Assembly: GCF_014192275.1 (NCBI RefSeq)
Contig: NZ_JACHXR010000016.1
Location: forward strand, 1-64,000
DNA length: 64,000 nucleotides
Reading direction: 5' to 3'
Source of the DNA: Halomonas stenophila
GTDB taxonomy: Bacteria; Pseudomonadota; Gammaproteobacteria; Pseudomonadales; Halomonadaceae
Shown: positions 1-8,929 of the stretch, one piece after another
Layout of the letters: every line of letters starts with the position of its first letter
How positions within the stretch are numbered: the first letter of the stretch is position 1
Notes under the pieces: model-generated
What the model was told of the DNA's origin: nothing
The model's input: the letters and a program-made list of their open reading frames with translations, nothing else
Database searches by the model: none
Translations under genes and position numbers: made by a program

Positions 1-194
1 GGCACCGCCACCAGCGAGTACTCGGTGACGAAGCCGTAGACCCGGCTGGTGACCAGCGGCAGGGCGTCGGGGCCGAACCAGCCGAAGGTGAAGGCAAGGG
101 CCACCAGGCCGGTGATGAAGGCCAGCGGCAGGCCGGTGACCAGCAGCGCGAAGATCAGGCCCACCAGCAGCAGGGTTCCGTTGGCGATATCCAT
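1..194 (-). CDS. TRAP transporter large permease (DctM), N-terminal part, cut by window edge
   Basis: Reading the minus strand from an ATG at 194 gives MDIANGTLLLVGLIFALLVT and continues as a hydrophobic helix to the edge of the window. This is how DctM-type large permeases of TRAP transporters start. In the family, this subunit of about 430 residues and 11-12 helices carries the substrate with sodium across the inner membrane. Its ATG overlaps the TGA of the upstream small permease gene (ATGA), the usual coupling of dctQ and dctM. Only about 64 codons are visible, so the substrate cannot be judged. The call rests on the helix pattern plus operon context. Confidence 0.85.
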   Translation of the reverse strand, partial: MDIANGTLLLVGLIFALLVTGLPLAFITGLVALAFTFGWFGPDALPLVTSRVYGFVTEYSLVAV

Positions 195-790
195 CAGGCG
201 GTGCCCTCCATGTCATCGGGCTCGGGGGCCGGCTCGCCGCGCAGCGACTGCACCAGGTGCAGCAGCGCCTGCACGCACATGACCGCCAGGGCCAGCAGGA
301 TCATGCCCTTCACCAGCGCCGGGATGGGCGGGTTCCAGGAGGTGCCGGAGCGCTCCAGCTGCCACTCGCCCAGCGGATTGTGGGAGGCGTCCCAGAACAT
401 CACCGTGGCCGCGTAGGTCATGCCCAGGCAGAACAGGAAGGTCACCAGGTCATTGAAGCGGTCGAGCCACAGCTTGGCCTTGGGACCGACGCTGTCGTAG
501 AGCACCCGCACCCGGATATGCCGGTTGCAGGCCAGGGCCGCGGGGCCGCCGAGGGCGAAGCTCACCCCCACCAGCATGACCACGCTTTCATGCACCCAGG
601 AGGTCGGCGAGCCGAAGGCGTAGCGCATGATGACCTCGAAGACACTGATGACCATGGCGACGAACACCAGCCAGGCCGCCAGGCGGCCACAGGCCATGAC
701 GCCGCGATCGAAGGCATTGCGCACCGGATCGACGGGGGCAACCTCGTCAGAGGCCGAGCCGCCCTCCGGGCGACGAGACTCTCGAGTCAT
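194..790 (-). CDS. TRAP transporter small permease (DctQ)
   Basis: This 198-residue protein has four hydrophobic segments and the DctQ features VIMRYAFGSPTSWVHE (around residues 50-70, helix 2 and loop) and SWNPPIPAL before the last helix. DctQ joins the large permease in the inner-membrane part of a tripartite ATP-independent periplasmic transporter. The N-terminal 30 residues are charged and probably cytoplasmic. The gene sits between the dctP gene (878-1897) and dctM, with which it overlaps by four bases. Two strong hairpins lie just upstream, between dctP and this start. The start at 790 has a GAGGAAGT-type ribosome binding site. Confidence 0.93.
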   Translation of the reverse strand: MTRESRRPEGGSASDEVAPVDPVRNAFDRGVMACGRLAAWLVFVAMVISVFEVIMRYAFGSPTSWVHESVVMLVGVSFALGGPAALACNRHIRVRVLYDSVGPKAKLWLDRFNDLVTFLFCLGMTYAATVMFWDASHNPLGEWQLERSGTSWNPPIPALVKGMILLALAVMCVQALLHLVQSLRGEPAPEPDDMEGTA

Positions 791-813
791 GAGACTTCCT
801 CAACGAAAGGGGT

Positions 814-872
814 GGGCCATCCGCGCGGATGGCCCGGGGCGTGACAGCCGGCCGGCGGCGTCCGCCGGCCGG
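814..872 (-). promoter_or_regulatory. Tandem intercistronic hairpins between dctP and dctQ
   Basis: Two perfect inverted repeats sit in the 87-bp gap between the receptor and permease genes: an 11-bp stem with a 3-base loop at 848-872 and a self-complementary 22-mer at 814-835. Neither is followed by a T-run in the minus direction. They may stabilise the dctP message or attenuate permease expression, giving the excess of receptor usual in TRAP systems. That role is inferred. Confidence 0.6.
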
Positions 873-877
873 AAGGC

Positions 878-1897
878 TTACAGCAGGTTGTGGTTTTCCA
901 GGTAGGCCACCACCGACTCGTAGAACTCGCCGGTGATCTCGTTCTTCTCGGCCCAGGTCGCCCACTCTTCCTTGGCGATATTGCGGAACCTGGTGCGCTC
1001 CTCCGCCGGCAGGTCGATGATCTCGATGTCCGGGTCCTGGCGCGCCTCACGCACGGCCTCCAGGTCGCGGGTCTTGAGCTCGGCGACCATCTCGTAGGCC
1101 AGGTCGTCCACGGAGGTCTCGAGGATCGCCTTGAGGTCCGCCGGCAGGCCGTCCCAGATCTCCTTGTTCAGCGACACCGAGACCATCGGCAGGGAGTGGA
1201 AGCCGGGATACAGCGGATAGGGCGCGAACTCGTGCAGGCCCTGGGACTGGTTGGTGGCGAACACCGTATAGTCGGCGGCGTCGATCACGCCCTTCTCCAG
1301 GCCGGTGTAGACCTCGGAGCCCGGCAGGTTGACCGGGGTAGCGCCGGCGGCCTCGAAGATGTTGTAGACCATGCCTTCCGGGGCGCGCAGCTTGAGGCCC
1401 TGCATGTCCTCGACCGAGCGGATCGGCTTGGTGGACGGCAGCGACTCCAGGCCGGTGGCGGCGGCGCCGATCAGGTGCAGGCCATAGGGCTCGACCAGCT
1501 TGTTGTAGAGCGCCTCGCCCCCGGCATGGTTCATGTAGTCGAGGAAGTCGTAGGGGTCGCTCCAGGCGCCGACCAGGTTGCCGATCATGCCGAAGGCCGG
1601 ATCGCGTCCGGTGAAGTAGCTGGGATCGGTCATGTGGCCCTGCAGGATGCCGGACTCGACGGCCTGCAGCGTCTGGTTGGCCTGGACCACGGCGCCCACC
1701 GGCAGGATCTCGATGGCGATGCGGCCGTCGGACATCTGCTCGACGTTGTCCGCCCAGGCCTTCTTCATCTCGAACTGCGGCTCCCCCGCGGTCTCGGAGG
1801 TCTGGAAGGTCCACTCGTACTCGGCGGCCTGGGCATCGAGGGCCATGGCCCCGAGGACGGCGACGGTCAGGGTCTTGAGAGGCGTGTTGAACATCAT
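878..1897 (-). CDS. TRAP transporter periplasmic solute receptor (DctP family)
   Basis: A 339-residue secreted protein with an N-terminal signal peptide ending near DAQAAEYEW (cleavage around residue 24). The body shows the DctP pattern: SDGRIAIEILPVGAVV near residue 55, GLKLRAPEGM near 170 (containing the arginine that usually clamps the substrate carboxylate) and SEVYTGLEKGVIDAADY near 195. It binds a small organic acid in the periplasm and delivers it to DctQM. It is the second gene of a gntR-dctP-dctQ-dctM operon; its ATG overlaps the regulator's stop codon (ATGATG). An ATG at 1894 is an alternative start. The ligand cannot be predicted from sequence alone; sugar acids or dicarboxylates are typical. 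Confidence 0.93.
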   Translation of the reverse strand: MMFNTPLKTLTVAVLGAMALDAQAAEYEWTFQTSETAGEPQFEMKKAWADNVEQMSDGRIAIEILPVGAVVQANQTLQAVESGILQGHMTDPSYFTGRDPAFGMIGNLVGAWSDPYDFLDYMNHAGGEALYNKLVEPYGLHLIGAAATGLESLPSTKPIRSVEDMQGLKLRAPEGMVYNIFEAAGATPVNLPGSEVYTGLEKGVIDAADYTVFATNQSQGLHEFAPYPLYPGFHSLPMVSVSLNKEIWDGLPADLKAILETSVDDLAYEMVAELKTRDLEAVREARQDPDIEIIDLPAEERTRFRNIAKEEWATWAEKNEITGEFYESVVAYLENHNLL

Positions 1898-2679
1898 GAG
1901 GCTTCCTTTTCGCTTCTTGTTGGGACTTCGAGGGTGGCAAGAGAGGGCATCAGGCCTTCCAGGCCCAGATCCCGGCCGGTACGTTCCAGCACCGTGAGTG
2001 CCGCCGCGGCGGCCTGCTCCGGCTGACGCAGGCGAATCGCCTCCATCACCCGGCGATGGCGTTCCATGCTGTCGTGCAGTTCGTCGGCGCTGTGGTTGGA
2101 GCGCTCCACCAGCAGCGCGATGGCGGGCTTGAGCACATGGCTGATCTGCGCCCAGACCAGATTGTGCGACGCCGCGAAGATGGCCTCGTGGAAGGCCACG
2201 TCATGCTCGTCGTGGGACAGGCCCTGCCAGCGCAGGTCATCCTGCTCCAGGGCCCGGATCATGCCGTCGTAGGCGGACTCGATGGCCAGCAGGTCCGCCG
2301 CAGTGGCGTGCTCTGCGGCCAGGCGGGCGACGAAGGGCTCCACGGCGACCCGGAAGGCGAAGATCTCCCGCTGGATACGCGGATTGGGCTGGGCGAAGCG
2401 TGCCATCCAGCCACTGACCCGAGGATCGAGCAGGTGCCACTCCTGCAGGGGGCGCACCCGGGTGCCCTGCCCCGAGATCCGGGTCAGCAACCCCGCCGCC
2501 ACCAGGGTCTGCAGGGCGCTGCGCACCGTGCTGCGGCTGACGCCGAAGCGCTCGCAGAGATCCAGCTCCTTGGGCACGAAATCACCCGGCACGTATTCCC
2601 CGCTGAAGATGGCCTCGGCGAGGAAGTCGGCAATATCGGGTCGCGTCGAGCGACGGGAACTATCGGGAGCTTGGGACAT
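1894..2679 (-). CDS. GntR-family (FadR/FCD subfamily) transcriptional regulator
   Basis: A 261-residue protein with an N-terminal winged helix (residues about 12-80; VPKELDLCERFGVSRSTVRS is the GntR helix-turn-helix) and a C-terminal helical FCD ligand domain (about 100-235, with His and Asp/Glu residues such as DEHDVAFHEAIF that usually bind a metal). It is the first gene of the operon with the TRAP genes, so it most likely senses the transported acid or its metabolite and controls the operon and itself. A long palindrome at 2712-2743 upstream of its start is a good operator candidate. The start at 2679 gives a normal-length protein. Confidence 0.92.
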   Translation of the reverse strand: MSQAPDSSRRSTRPDIADFLAEAIFSGEYVPGDFVPKELDLCERFGVSRSTVRSALQTLVAAGLLTRISGQGTRVRPLQEWHLLDPRVSGWMARFAQPNPRIQREIFAFRVAVEPFVARLAAEHATAADLLAIESAYDGMIRALEQDDLRWQGLSHDEHDVAFHEAIFAASHNLVWAQISHVLKPAIALLVERSNHSADELHDSMERHRRVMEAIRLRQPEQAAAAALTVLERTGRDLGLEGLMPSLATLEVPTRSEKEAS

Positions 2680-2711
2680 GGGGTGCCTTTCGCAGATCGC
2701 GGCCCTTGTCG

Positions 2712-2743
2712 GACCCTATGTTCTCTATGTCGGACATAGGGTC
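2712..2743 (-). promoter_or_regulatory. Palindromic operator candidate for the gntR-dctPQM operon
   Basis: Ten-base arms GACCCTATGT (2712-2721) and ACATAGGGTC (2734-2743) are perfect complements, and an inner 15-base palindrome CTATGTCGGACATAG (2725-2739) overlaps the right arm. FadR-type regulators bind short palindromes of this kind (GT-N-AC cores). The site lies 33-64 bases upstream of the regulator's start, which fits autoregulation. Binding is inferred. Confidence 0.6.
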
Positions 2744-2921
2744 GAACAAATTCGGACTTAATGCCTTTAGACTTTGGTCACCCTCTCGCGCCTTTCACTC
2801 GTCGGCCATGCACTGGTCCGCCCCCGGCCCCGACAGGCGCTGTAGCGCCCTGCCCCGCTGCCCGAGGAAGGACAGGGCGACCGTCATGGCCCACCGGCTG
2901 GGCTATGATCTTCCTGGCAGT

Positions 2922-2935
2922 ATGAGAAATCTCAT
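2922..2935 (+). promoter_or_regulatory. Palindrome upstream of the HTH-ATPase regulator gene
   Basis: ATGAGAAATCTCAT is a palindrome with 6-base arms, located 42 bases before the GTG start of the regulator at 2977. It may be an operator or overlap its promoter. No protein can be assigned to it from sequence. Confidence 0.35.
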
Positions 2936-2976
2936 GACACCCGGTGCTGGTTCCAGCATGGAAAAGGAGTCGGCTC

Positions 2977-5900
2977 GTGACAGCGACAACGCGACAGGAC
3001 GGCCGCCTGGTGCTGGATGCACAGCACCTCAAGCAGCTGCGCAAGCGCCTGGGCTTGAGCCAGGAGGCCCTGGCCCAGCGCTGTTTCGAGCAGCGACTGT
3101 GCGTGTCCATCGCCTCGATCAAGCGTGCCGAGGGCGGCAAGCCGGTGCTGTACCGCACCGCCCGGCACCTCGCCACCGTCCACGGTACCGAGGTCGAACG
3201 ACTCGCCGCCCGCGCGGTCGCCTCTCCAACGACGCCCTCCAGCGACGTGGCGAGTCTGCCGGACGACGTCGAGAGCCGTACGGTCATCCGCCTGAGCGTC
3301 TGGGCGGAGGCGTTTCCCGACAGGGTCGCGACGACGATTGCCACCCTCATCGACCAGTTCGGGGGCACCTCCCAGCCCGGGGATGGCAGGTGCCTGGAGG
3401 CCAGCTTCGGGTTGCCGCGCGCCTACCGCAGTGACGCCCTGCGCTGCCTGCAATGCGCCATCGCCGTGGCCCGGTTGATCGCCGCCGCCGGGATCGGGAG
3501 GGGACGCCTGTGCTGCGACACCCGACAATGGCCGGCGTCCCGGGCGTCCTCGATCGACGGCGATCCCCTGCCCCCCGTGGCCGACGCCGAGATGCCGCCG
3601 ATCTGGGTCGCGCGAGGGCTGGCGGTGCAGCTCGGCGAGCGCTTCGCCTTCAGCGAGGCGGCCTCGCGAGACTGGTGGCGCTTCCTCCATGCCAGGGACG
3701 GTCAGCAGGTCAGCCACTTCGACCTGATCGGCCGCCACCTCGAGGTCAGCCAGCTCAAGGCGGTGCTCGAGACCACGCGGGACTACCAGGTGGGGCACGT
3801 GCTCTATGTCCGCGGCGTGGCGGGGATCGGCAAGACCCGGCTGGTGGACGAACTCACCGACATGGCCCAGCAACTGGACGCCGACCTGCACGGAGCCGCC
3901 GTCCTCGACTTCGGCAGCCGCAGCGACGAGGGCCCCCTCGCCCAACTGCTGCGCTCGCTGCTCGCACTGCCCGATGCCCCCGATGCCGCGGAACGCCAGC
4001 TCCAGGAACAGCTGCGCCGGCTACGGCTGGCCAGTGACCACGCCATGCTCTTTCGCCCCCTGCTGGGACTACCGCAGCCCACGGCGGACGAGCGGCTCTT
4101 CGCGGCCATGACCCACGAGACGCGTCTGTCGCGGCAGGGCGAGGCATTACGTGAACTGATCCGTCGCCGGTCCATCGAGCGGCTCCAGGTCCTGGTGATC
4201 GAGGATCTGCACTGGGCCGACGATGTGCTCTTCACCCTCCTCGCCACGCTGCTGCAGGAGGTCCGCGACGCCCCGGTGATCTGGATGCTGACCTCACGCC
4301 TCGAGCAGGATCCCCTGGACACCCGGCTCCGGCCACGCCTGGCCGACCTGCCCCTGACCCTGATCGACCTCGCCCCCTTGCGCCAGCCCGAGACCGAGGC
4401 GCTGGCCGCGCGGTTCGGCAACGCCGATCCCGCCTTCGTCGCACAGTGCGTGACGCGAGCTCAGGGCAACCCGCTGTTTCTGACCCAGCTGCTGCTGTTC
4501 CGTCAGGGGGGCGACCTGCCCGCCAGCCTCAAGCACCTGGTGCAGACCAAACTCGACCAGCTGGCCACGGTGGACCGCCAGGCGCTGCGGGCGGCGGCCA
4601 CCATCGGCCAGCGGTTCGGCCTCGAGGAGCTGCAGGCGCTGCTGCCGTCGCGGGACTATCGTCCCGGCCTGCCGCAGCGCCACTACCTGGTCCGCGAACT
4701 GCCCGACGGCAGCTACCTGTTCATGCACGACCTGATCATGCAGGGCATCTACGAGGCCACCCCCCGGGAGCAGCGCGATCGGATGCATCTGCGCCTGGCC
4801 CAGCACTACGCCGGCCGCGACCCCACCCTGCGCGCCCGTCACCTGCACAAGGCCCGGGCCCTGGCGGCCCCCGGGGCCTTCCTCGAGGCCATCGAGTCAC
4901 AGCTTCGCCAGCACCTTCACGCCCCGGCGCTCGAACTGGTGCAACAATGCCAGGCCATCGACTACGCGCCGCGCGACGACTATCGCCTGGCGATGCTGCA
5001 GGCCCGGATCAGCAGCGCCATGGGGCTCACCCAGGAAGCCCACACCCATTTCGTGCGCGCCCAGGAACTGGCCACCGACGACGACGCCTGGGTCGATGCC
5101 AGCATCGGGCTGGCGCGGACCCTCAACCTGCTGGACGAACTGGATGCCGAGGAGCGCCTCCTCGAGCGGGCACTGGCGGTGGCCGCCCCCCGCGAGGCCC
5201 ATGCCGCCCTCGCCGACATCCATTACCTCAGGGGCAACATCCACTTTCCGCGTGGCGACTTCGCCGGCGGCCGGGCCTGTCACGAGCGCGCACTGGACGA
5301 GGCACGGACCTGCGGCCGGGTCACGGCCGAGATCCAGGCCCTCAGCGGCCTGGGAGACGCCCATTACGCCCAGGGACACATGCTCAGCGCACACCGGGTG
5401 TTCGAGCGTTGCGTGCGTCTCTGCCGCGAACATGGTCACGCCGACCTGGAGGCCTCGAACCTGTTCATGCTGGGCACGGCACGCATCTACACCAACGCGA
5501 CCCAGGCCGCCCTGGAGGACACCCTGGCGGCCACCGAACTGGGCGAGCGGGTCGGCAATCGCCGCGCCGAGATCGTCGCCCGCCTGACGGCGAGCTGGAT
5601 CCTGCTGTCACAGGGCCACCCCCATCCGGCATTGGCGCATGTCGAGACCGGCCTGGCCCTGGCCAGGGGAATGGGCGCCGGGCGCTTCGAGGCCTTCCTG
5701 CTCGAGAGCGAGGCGCGACTCAGGCTCGTCGGCGGGGAGCCGGAGCTGGCGCGCAACCTGATTCGCACCGCCTGGCGGATGGTCGAACGCCATCGCCTGG
5801 AACACTTCATCGGCCCCTGGGTGCTGGGCACCCTGGCACTGCTCGAGGATGACGGCGAGGCCCGACGCGGCGCCCTCGACAAGGGGATGGCGCTGCTCGA

Positions 5901-6210
5901 GCGGGGCTGCGTCGGGCACAACGCCTATCGCTTCCTGATCGCCGCGGCCGAGACCTGCCTGCTGCATGGCGAAGCCGCGGCCGCTCGACGCTATGCCAGA
6001 CGACTGCGCGCCTTCGTCGCCGACGAGCCCTGTGTCTGGGCAGGGCATCATGTCGAGCTGATCGAGCGCCATGCCGCCTGGCTGGACGACGGCTCGGAGG
6101 CCGCCCATCGCTGCCTGCTCGAGCACTGGCGGCGGGGCGTCGACCAGGGGCTCGCCCTGGTGATGCCGCGCCTGGCGCTGCGCGACTACCCGGGCGCGAG
6201 CCCCCTCTGA
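2977..6210 (+). CDS. HTH / degenerate cyclase-like / AAA ATPase / TPR regulator
   Basis: A multidomain regulator of 1077 residues. Residues about 12-60 look like an XRE-type helix-turn-helix (LKQLRKRLGLSQEALAQR, then SIKRAEGG). Residues about 100-170 resemble a nucleotide-cyclase homology domain (GG...GDG, then RSDALRCLQCAIAVARLI) without evident catalytic Asp pairs. A P-loop VRGVAGIGKTRLVDE (near 280) and Walker B LQVLVIEDLHWAD (near 405) define an AAA_16 STAND-type ATPase. The C-terminal half is helical and TPR-like (for example LSGLGDAHYAQGHMLSAHRV). I chose the GTG at 2977 because AAAAGGAG lies 7 bases upstream; an ATG further upstream lacks a site. Target genes are unknown. It may control the FAD enzyme or the AidA-like cluster next to it, but this is only proximity. 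Confidence 0.8.
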   Translation: MTATTRQDGRLVLDAQHLKQLRKRLGLSQEALAQRCFEQRLCVSIASIKRAEGGKPVLYRTARHLATVHGTEVERLAARAVASPTTPSSDVASLPDDVESRTVIRLSVWAEAFPDRVATTIATLIDQFGGTSQPGDGRCLEASFGLPRAYRSDALRCLQCAIAVARLIAAAGIGRGRLCCDTRQWPASRASSIDGDPLPPVADAEMPPIWVARGLAVQLGERFAFSEAASRDWWRFLHARDGQQVSHFDLIGRHLEVSQLKAVLETTRDYQVGHVLYVRGVAGIGKTRLVDELTDMAQQLDADLHGAAVLDFGSRSDEGPLAQLLRSLLALPDAPDAAERQLQEQLRRLRLASDHAMLFRPLLGLPQPTADERLFAAMTHETRLSRQGEALRELIRRRSIERLQVLVIEDLHWADDVLFTLLATLLQEVRDAPVIWMLTSRLEQDPLDTRLRPRLADLPLTLIDLAPLRQPETEALAARFGNADPAFVAQCVTRAQGNPLFLTQLLLFRQGGDLPASLKHLVQTKLDQLATVDRQALRAAATIGQRFGLEELQALLPSRDYRPGLPQRHYLVRELPDGSYLFMHDLIMQGIYEATPREQRDRMHLRLAQHYAGRDPTLRARHLHKARALAAPGAFLEAIESQLRQHLHAPALELVQQCQAIDYAPRDDYRLAMLQARISSAMGLTQEAHTHFVRAQELATDDDAWVDASIGLARTLNLLDELDAEERLLERALAVAAPREAHAALADIHYLRGNIHFPRGDFAGGRACHERALDEARTCGRVTAEIQALSGLGDAHYAQGHMLSAHRVFERCVRLCREHGHADLEASNLFMLGTARIYTNATQAALEDTLAATELGERVGNRRAEIVARLTASWILLSQGHPHPALAHVETGLALARGMGAGRFEAFLLESEARLRLVGGEPELARNLIRTAWRMVERHRLEHFIGPWVLGTLALLEDDGEARRGALDKGMALLERGCVGHNAYRFLIAAAETCLLHGEAAAARRYARRLRAFVADEPCVWAGHHVELIERHAAWLDDGSEAAHRCLLEHWRRGVDQGLALVMPRLALRDYPGASPL

Positions 6211-6220
6211 CCGCGACCTC

Positions 6221-7876
6221 TCATTCGCTCCCCAGCAGCCAGCCGACCAGCCGCTCGGACTGTTCCAGGCACTGCTCCTGCAGGCCGGCGCCACGCGTCC
6301 AGCCCCCCGCAAACAATAGCGGACAGGACGCCTGCCCCCTCCACCAGGCCTTCGCCGTCTCGGCATTGTAGGCGTCGATGTCACGCTGCGCCTGGAGACA
6401 GGCGGCATCGAGCACATTGTGCTTGAAATAGGTCCAGGCCTTGCGCTGCAGCGCCTCGTCGGGTGTCGGCAACTCGTGCTTGTAGCCCGAGTCGTGGGGG
6501 CCCTCCGCCATCTGCGTGCGGGTCGCGTCGGGCAGCCGCACCTGCATGGCCTCGGGAATGCCCTCGGGATCCATCACCTTGTCGAGCATCTCCTGGCGCG
6601 GGATACGGTTGAGGTCGTCGACCAGCGACACGAAGTACTGGGGCAGCCCCGCCTCGTCATAGTCCGGATTGGCGGGATCGTTCTGGTGGAGGTTGGTCAG
6701 GTAGTCGATGCGGTAGGGAAAGCGCGTGTCGCCGGGATCGCGGATCTCGATGTTGTAGGTGCGCCAGACGTTCTTGTTGGGCGGCAGGCGATCGGAGGCG
6801 GTGTGGCAGACGGCATAGCTGCGCGTGTAGCGCACCGCCCCGAGGATGGCATCCAGCCGCTCGCGGGCCGGCGCCAGCCGATCGCTGAGCGACACCAGGC
6901 GACGCGCATCGTCGGCATGGGTGGCGACGATGGCCAGGTCGAAGGCCTCCGACCAGCCATGATCGTCATGCACCACCGCCCGCTCGGGCTCGAGGCGTAC
7001 GCCGACCTCGGCATGGCGGCGGATGGTGACTCGCGGTCCCGACCTCTCCGGCGCCACCAGGTACGCCGCCAGGGCATCGAGCCAGCGTTGGGCCCCATAG
7101 TCGAAATAGCGCCGCCGGGGCTTCCCGCCCCCCTCCTGCACCCGGTAGTACTCGAAGGGCGCGGCCAGCGGCATCTCGCCCGGGCCCCGATCGTCGGTGA
7201 AATACATCGCCGCGATCCGCGGGTAGTAGATCAGCGTGCGGACCGAGGCGACCCGGCGCGGCAGATCGGGATCCTGCCAGTCGATGTCGATGTCCAGCTC
7301 ATGGGCCGCCGTCTGGAGCATCTCGCGTGGCCGGGCTTCGCAGTCGTCGAAATAGGCGGCGACGGTATAGGCGGGCGTGATGCTGTCGAGCAGATCCAGG
7401 GCCGCACGATGCACGACGCGGATCAGGGGCGCCAGGCGGCCGTGGTCGGCGGCCTCCAGCGCGAAGGCCGGATCGGAGACCCCGCGGTTGAGGTAGGTGT
7501 CGTCGGTCAGCGAGAGGCGTCCATCGCGGGTGAAATAGCTCTCGGTATCCTGCAGCGGCTTCAGGTGGTCGAGGTAGTCGATCTCGCCCATGATCGCCTC
7601 GAGTCGCTTGTAGGTCGCCAGATTGACGTCGTTGACCCCCAGGTCCGCCCAGCGCAGGTAGCGCTGGTCTTCCCCCGACGCGCGGCGCCGGGTTCCCAGG
7701 TCGACGACCACGGTCTCGGCGTTGCCACCCAGTGACGCCTTGCGCTCGAACAGCGTGATATCGAGTGCCGTTCCCGGCTCCGAGGCCTGCGCGACCCGGC
7801 GCTGCAGGTAATAGGCCAGCGACAGCCCAGAGACGCCGCCACCGATGATGGCGAGCCTCACGATCGCATTGCTCAT
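6221..7876 (-). CDS. FAD-dependent amine-oxidase-like oxidoreductase
   Basis: Starts with a dinucleotide-binding fold, RLAIIGGGVSGLSLAYYL (residues 6-24), followed by a second FAD contact (LFERKASLGGNAETV). The C-terminal motif FAGGWTRGAGLQEQCLEQ is the flavin-binding end of NAD(P)-binding_8/amine oxidase-like proteins. The length of about 551 residues fits. The start is the second of two close ATGs, chosen because AGGGAG lies 7 bases before it. It probably oxidises an amine or desaturates a hydrophobic substrate; the substrate is unknown. It stands alone on the minus strand, converging with the regulator gene at 2977-6210 and diverging from the AidA-like cluster. Confidence 0.82.
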   Translation of the reverse strand: MSNAIVRLAIIGGGVSGLSLAYYLQRRVAQASEPGTALDITLFERKASLGGNAETVVVDLGTRRRASGEDQRYLRWADLGVNDVNLATYKRLEAIMGEIDYLDHLKPLQDTESYFTRDGRLSLTDDTYLNRGVSDPAFALEAADHGRLAPLIRVVHRAALDLLDSITPAYTVAAYFDDCEARPREMLQTAAHELDIDIDWQDPDLPRRVASVRTLIYYPRIAAMYFTDDRGPGEMPLAAPFEYYRVQEGGGKPRRRYFDYGAQRWLDALAAYLVAPERSGPRVTIRRHAEVGVRLEPERAVVHDDHGWSEAFDLAIVATHADDARRLVSLSDRLAPARERLDAILGAVRYTRSYAVCHTASDRLPPNKNVWRTYNIEIRDPGDTRFPYRIDYLTNLHQNDPANPDYDEAGLPQYFVSLVDDLNRIPRQEMLDKVMDPEGIPEAMQVRLPDATRTQMAEGPHDSGYKHELPTPDEALQRKAWTYFKHNVLDAACLQAQRDIDAYNAETAKAWWRGQASCPLLFAGGWTRGAGLQEQCLEQSERLVGWLLGSE

Positions 7877-8208
7877 GGTCATTCTCCCTGTGAGTGAGAC
7901 GTCATACACAAGGATGAGCGTTTGCCAACCCTACCCGCCCCGCAAGGAATGGCCGGCAACTGATCCCGAACTGATCCTGTTCTCACCGACAGTGCCTGCA
8001 TCCCATCGCCGAATCGCGCCCCGCGGCGTCGGAGGGGGGCTGGACGGCGTGGTGCATCCCGATCTGATACCGCAAGGAGGTGGCTCAACTGATCCCCGCA
8101 TGATGCGGAAGTACTGGGTGGCTGATGCTGAAGTATGAAAGCCGGACGGAAATCCGACGGCGAATCTCAACCGCTCCCGAGGGGGCGACCGATCAGGAGA
8201 CGTTCATC
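7877..8208. other. Divergent intergenic region (332 bp)
   Basis: No gene of its own seen. It separates the minus-strand FAD enzyme from the plus-strand AidA-like cluster and should hold both promoters. A clear AGGAG precedes the ATG at 8209. No convincing operator palindrome was found. Confidence 0.5.
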
Positions 8209-8874
8209 ATGGCCACGCAATACCAAGTCAGCATTTCCATGGACAGCGACACCATCGAGAAGCTCAAGAACGGCGGCTTCGCCCTCTACGCCTTCAAGGC
8301 GGTCAAGACCGCGAACCAGGGTGGGGCCCCGCTGGTGTGGTTCCAGTCCACGTCCTTCCTCGACAACACCGTGATCACCTGGGACGAGCAGTACCAGGCC
8401 TACATCTCGACCGACGAGATCATCGCCAACGGCAAGATCCATGCAAGCTCCAGTGCCGACATCGACCTGGAACAGACCATGATGGTCAGCCAGCAAGGCA
8501 CCGTCGAGGTGATGCAGGAGGGGACGCCGAGCGCCATCTCGATCAGCAACCTGGGCACCAGCCAGTGGACCTGCGGGATCTCCCAGCAGACCGGTGGCAG
8601 CACCAAGCCGATGTGTGCCTTCCCGCTGTACGGCAAGAACCTGGACGTGATCGCGCCGATCGAGAAGGTGCTGCTGATGTTCGCCAGCAATACCGTCAAC
8701 ACCGGCACGGTGATCTACAAGGCCTACAGCTCCGGGGTACTGCTCGACCTGACTTCGGACCAGTCGCGCTCGGTGTCCTACGACATCAACGAAGGCTGGG
8801 ACTGGGGCGGCAAGTCCTGGGGCCAGTCCGTGAAGGCTCAGGAATCCCTGGTCCCGCTGCTGATCACCTCATAG
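8209..8874 (+). CDS. AidA/PixA-type inclusion-body family protein
   Basis: A 221-residue protein without signal peptide or membrane segments. It has the pattern of the AidA/PixA family (quorum-regulated AidA, Xenorhabdus inclusion protein PixA): an N-terminal beta-strand ending in a hydrophobic block (FALYAFKAVKT), then CGISQQTG, MCAFPLYGKNLDVI and a terminal VSYDINEGWDWGGKSWG. Function in this family is poorly known; members accumulate in cells or are stress- or quorum-regulated. It begins a three-gene cluster with a short gene at 8930 and a diverged paralogue at 9239. The ATG at 8209 has AGGAG 10 bases upstream. Confidence 0.72.
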   Translation: MATQYQVSISMDSDTIEKLKNGGFALYAFKAVKTANQGGAPLVWFQSTSFLDNTVITWDEQYQAYISTDEIIANGKIHASSSADIDLEQTMMVSQQGTVEVMQEGTPSAISISNLGTSQWTCGISQQTGGSTKPMCAFPLYGKNLDVIAPIEKVLLMFASNTVNTGTVIYKAYSSGVLLDLTSDQSRSVSYDINEGWDWGGKSWGQSVKAQESLVPLLITS

Positions 8875-8929
8875 GCCATCCACGCCGGGTCGGCACCGCC
8901 GACCGGCCCATCGCACAGGAGGACGCACG

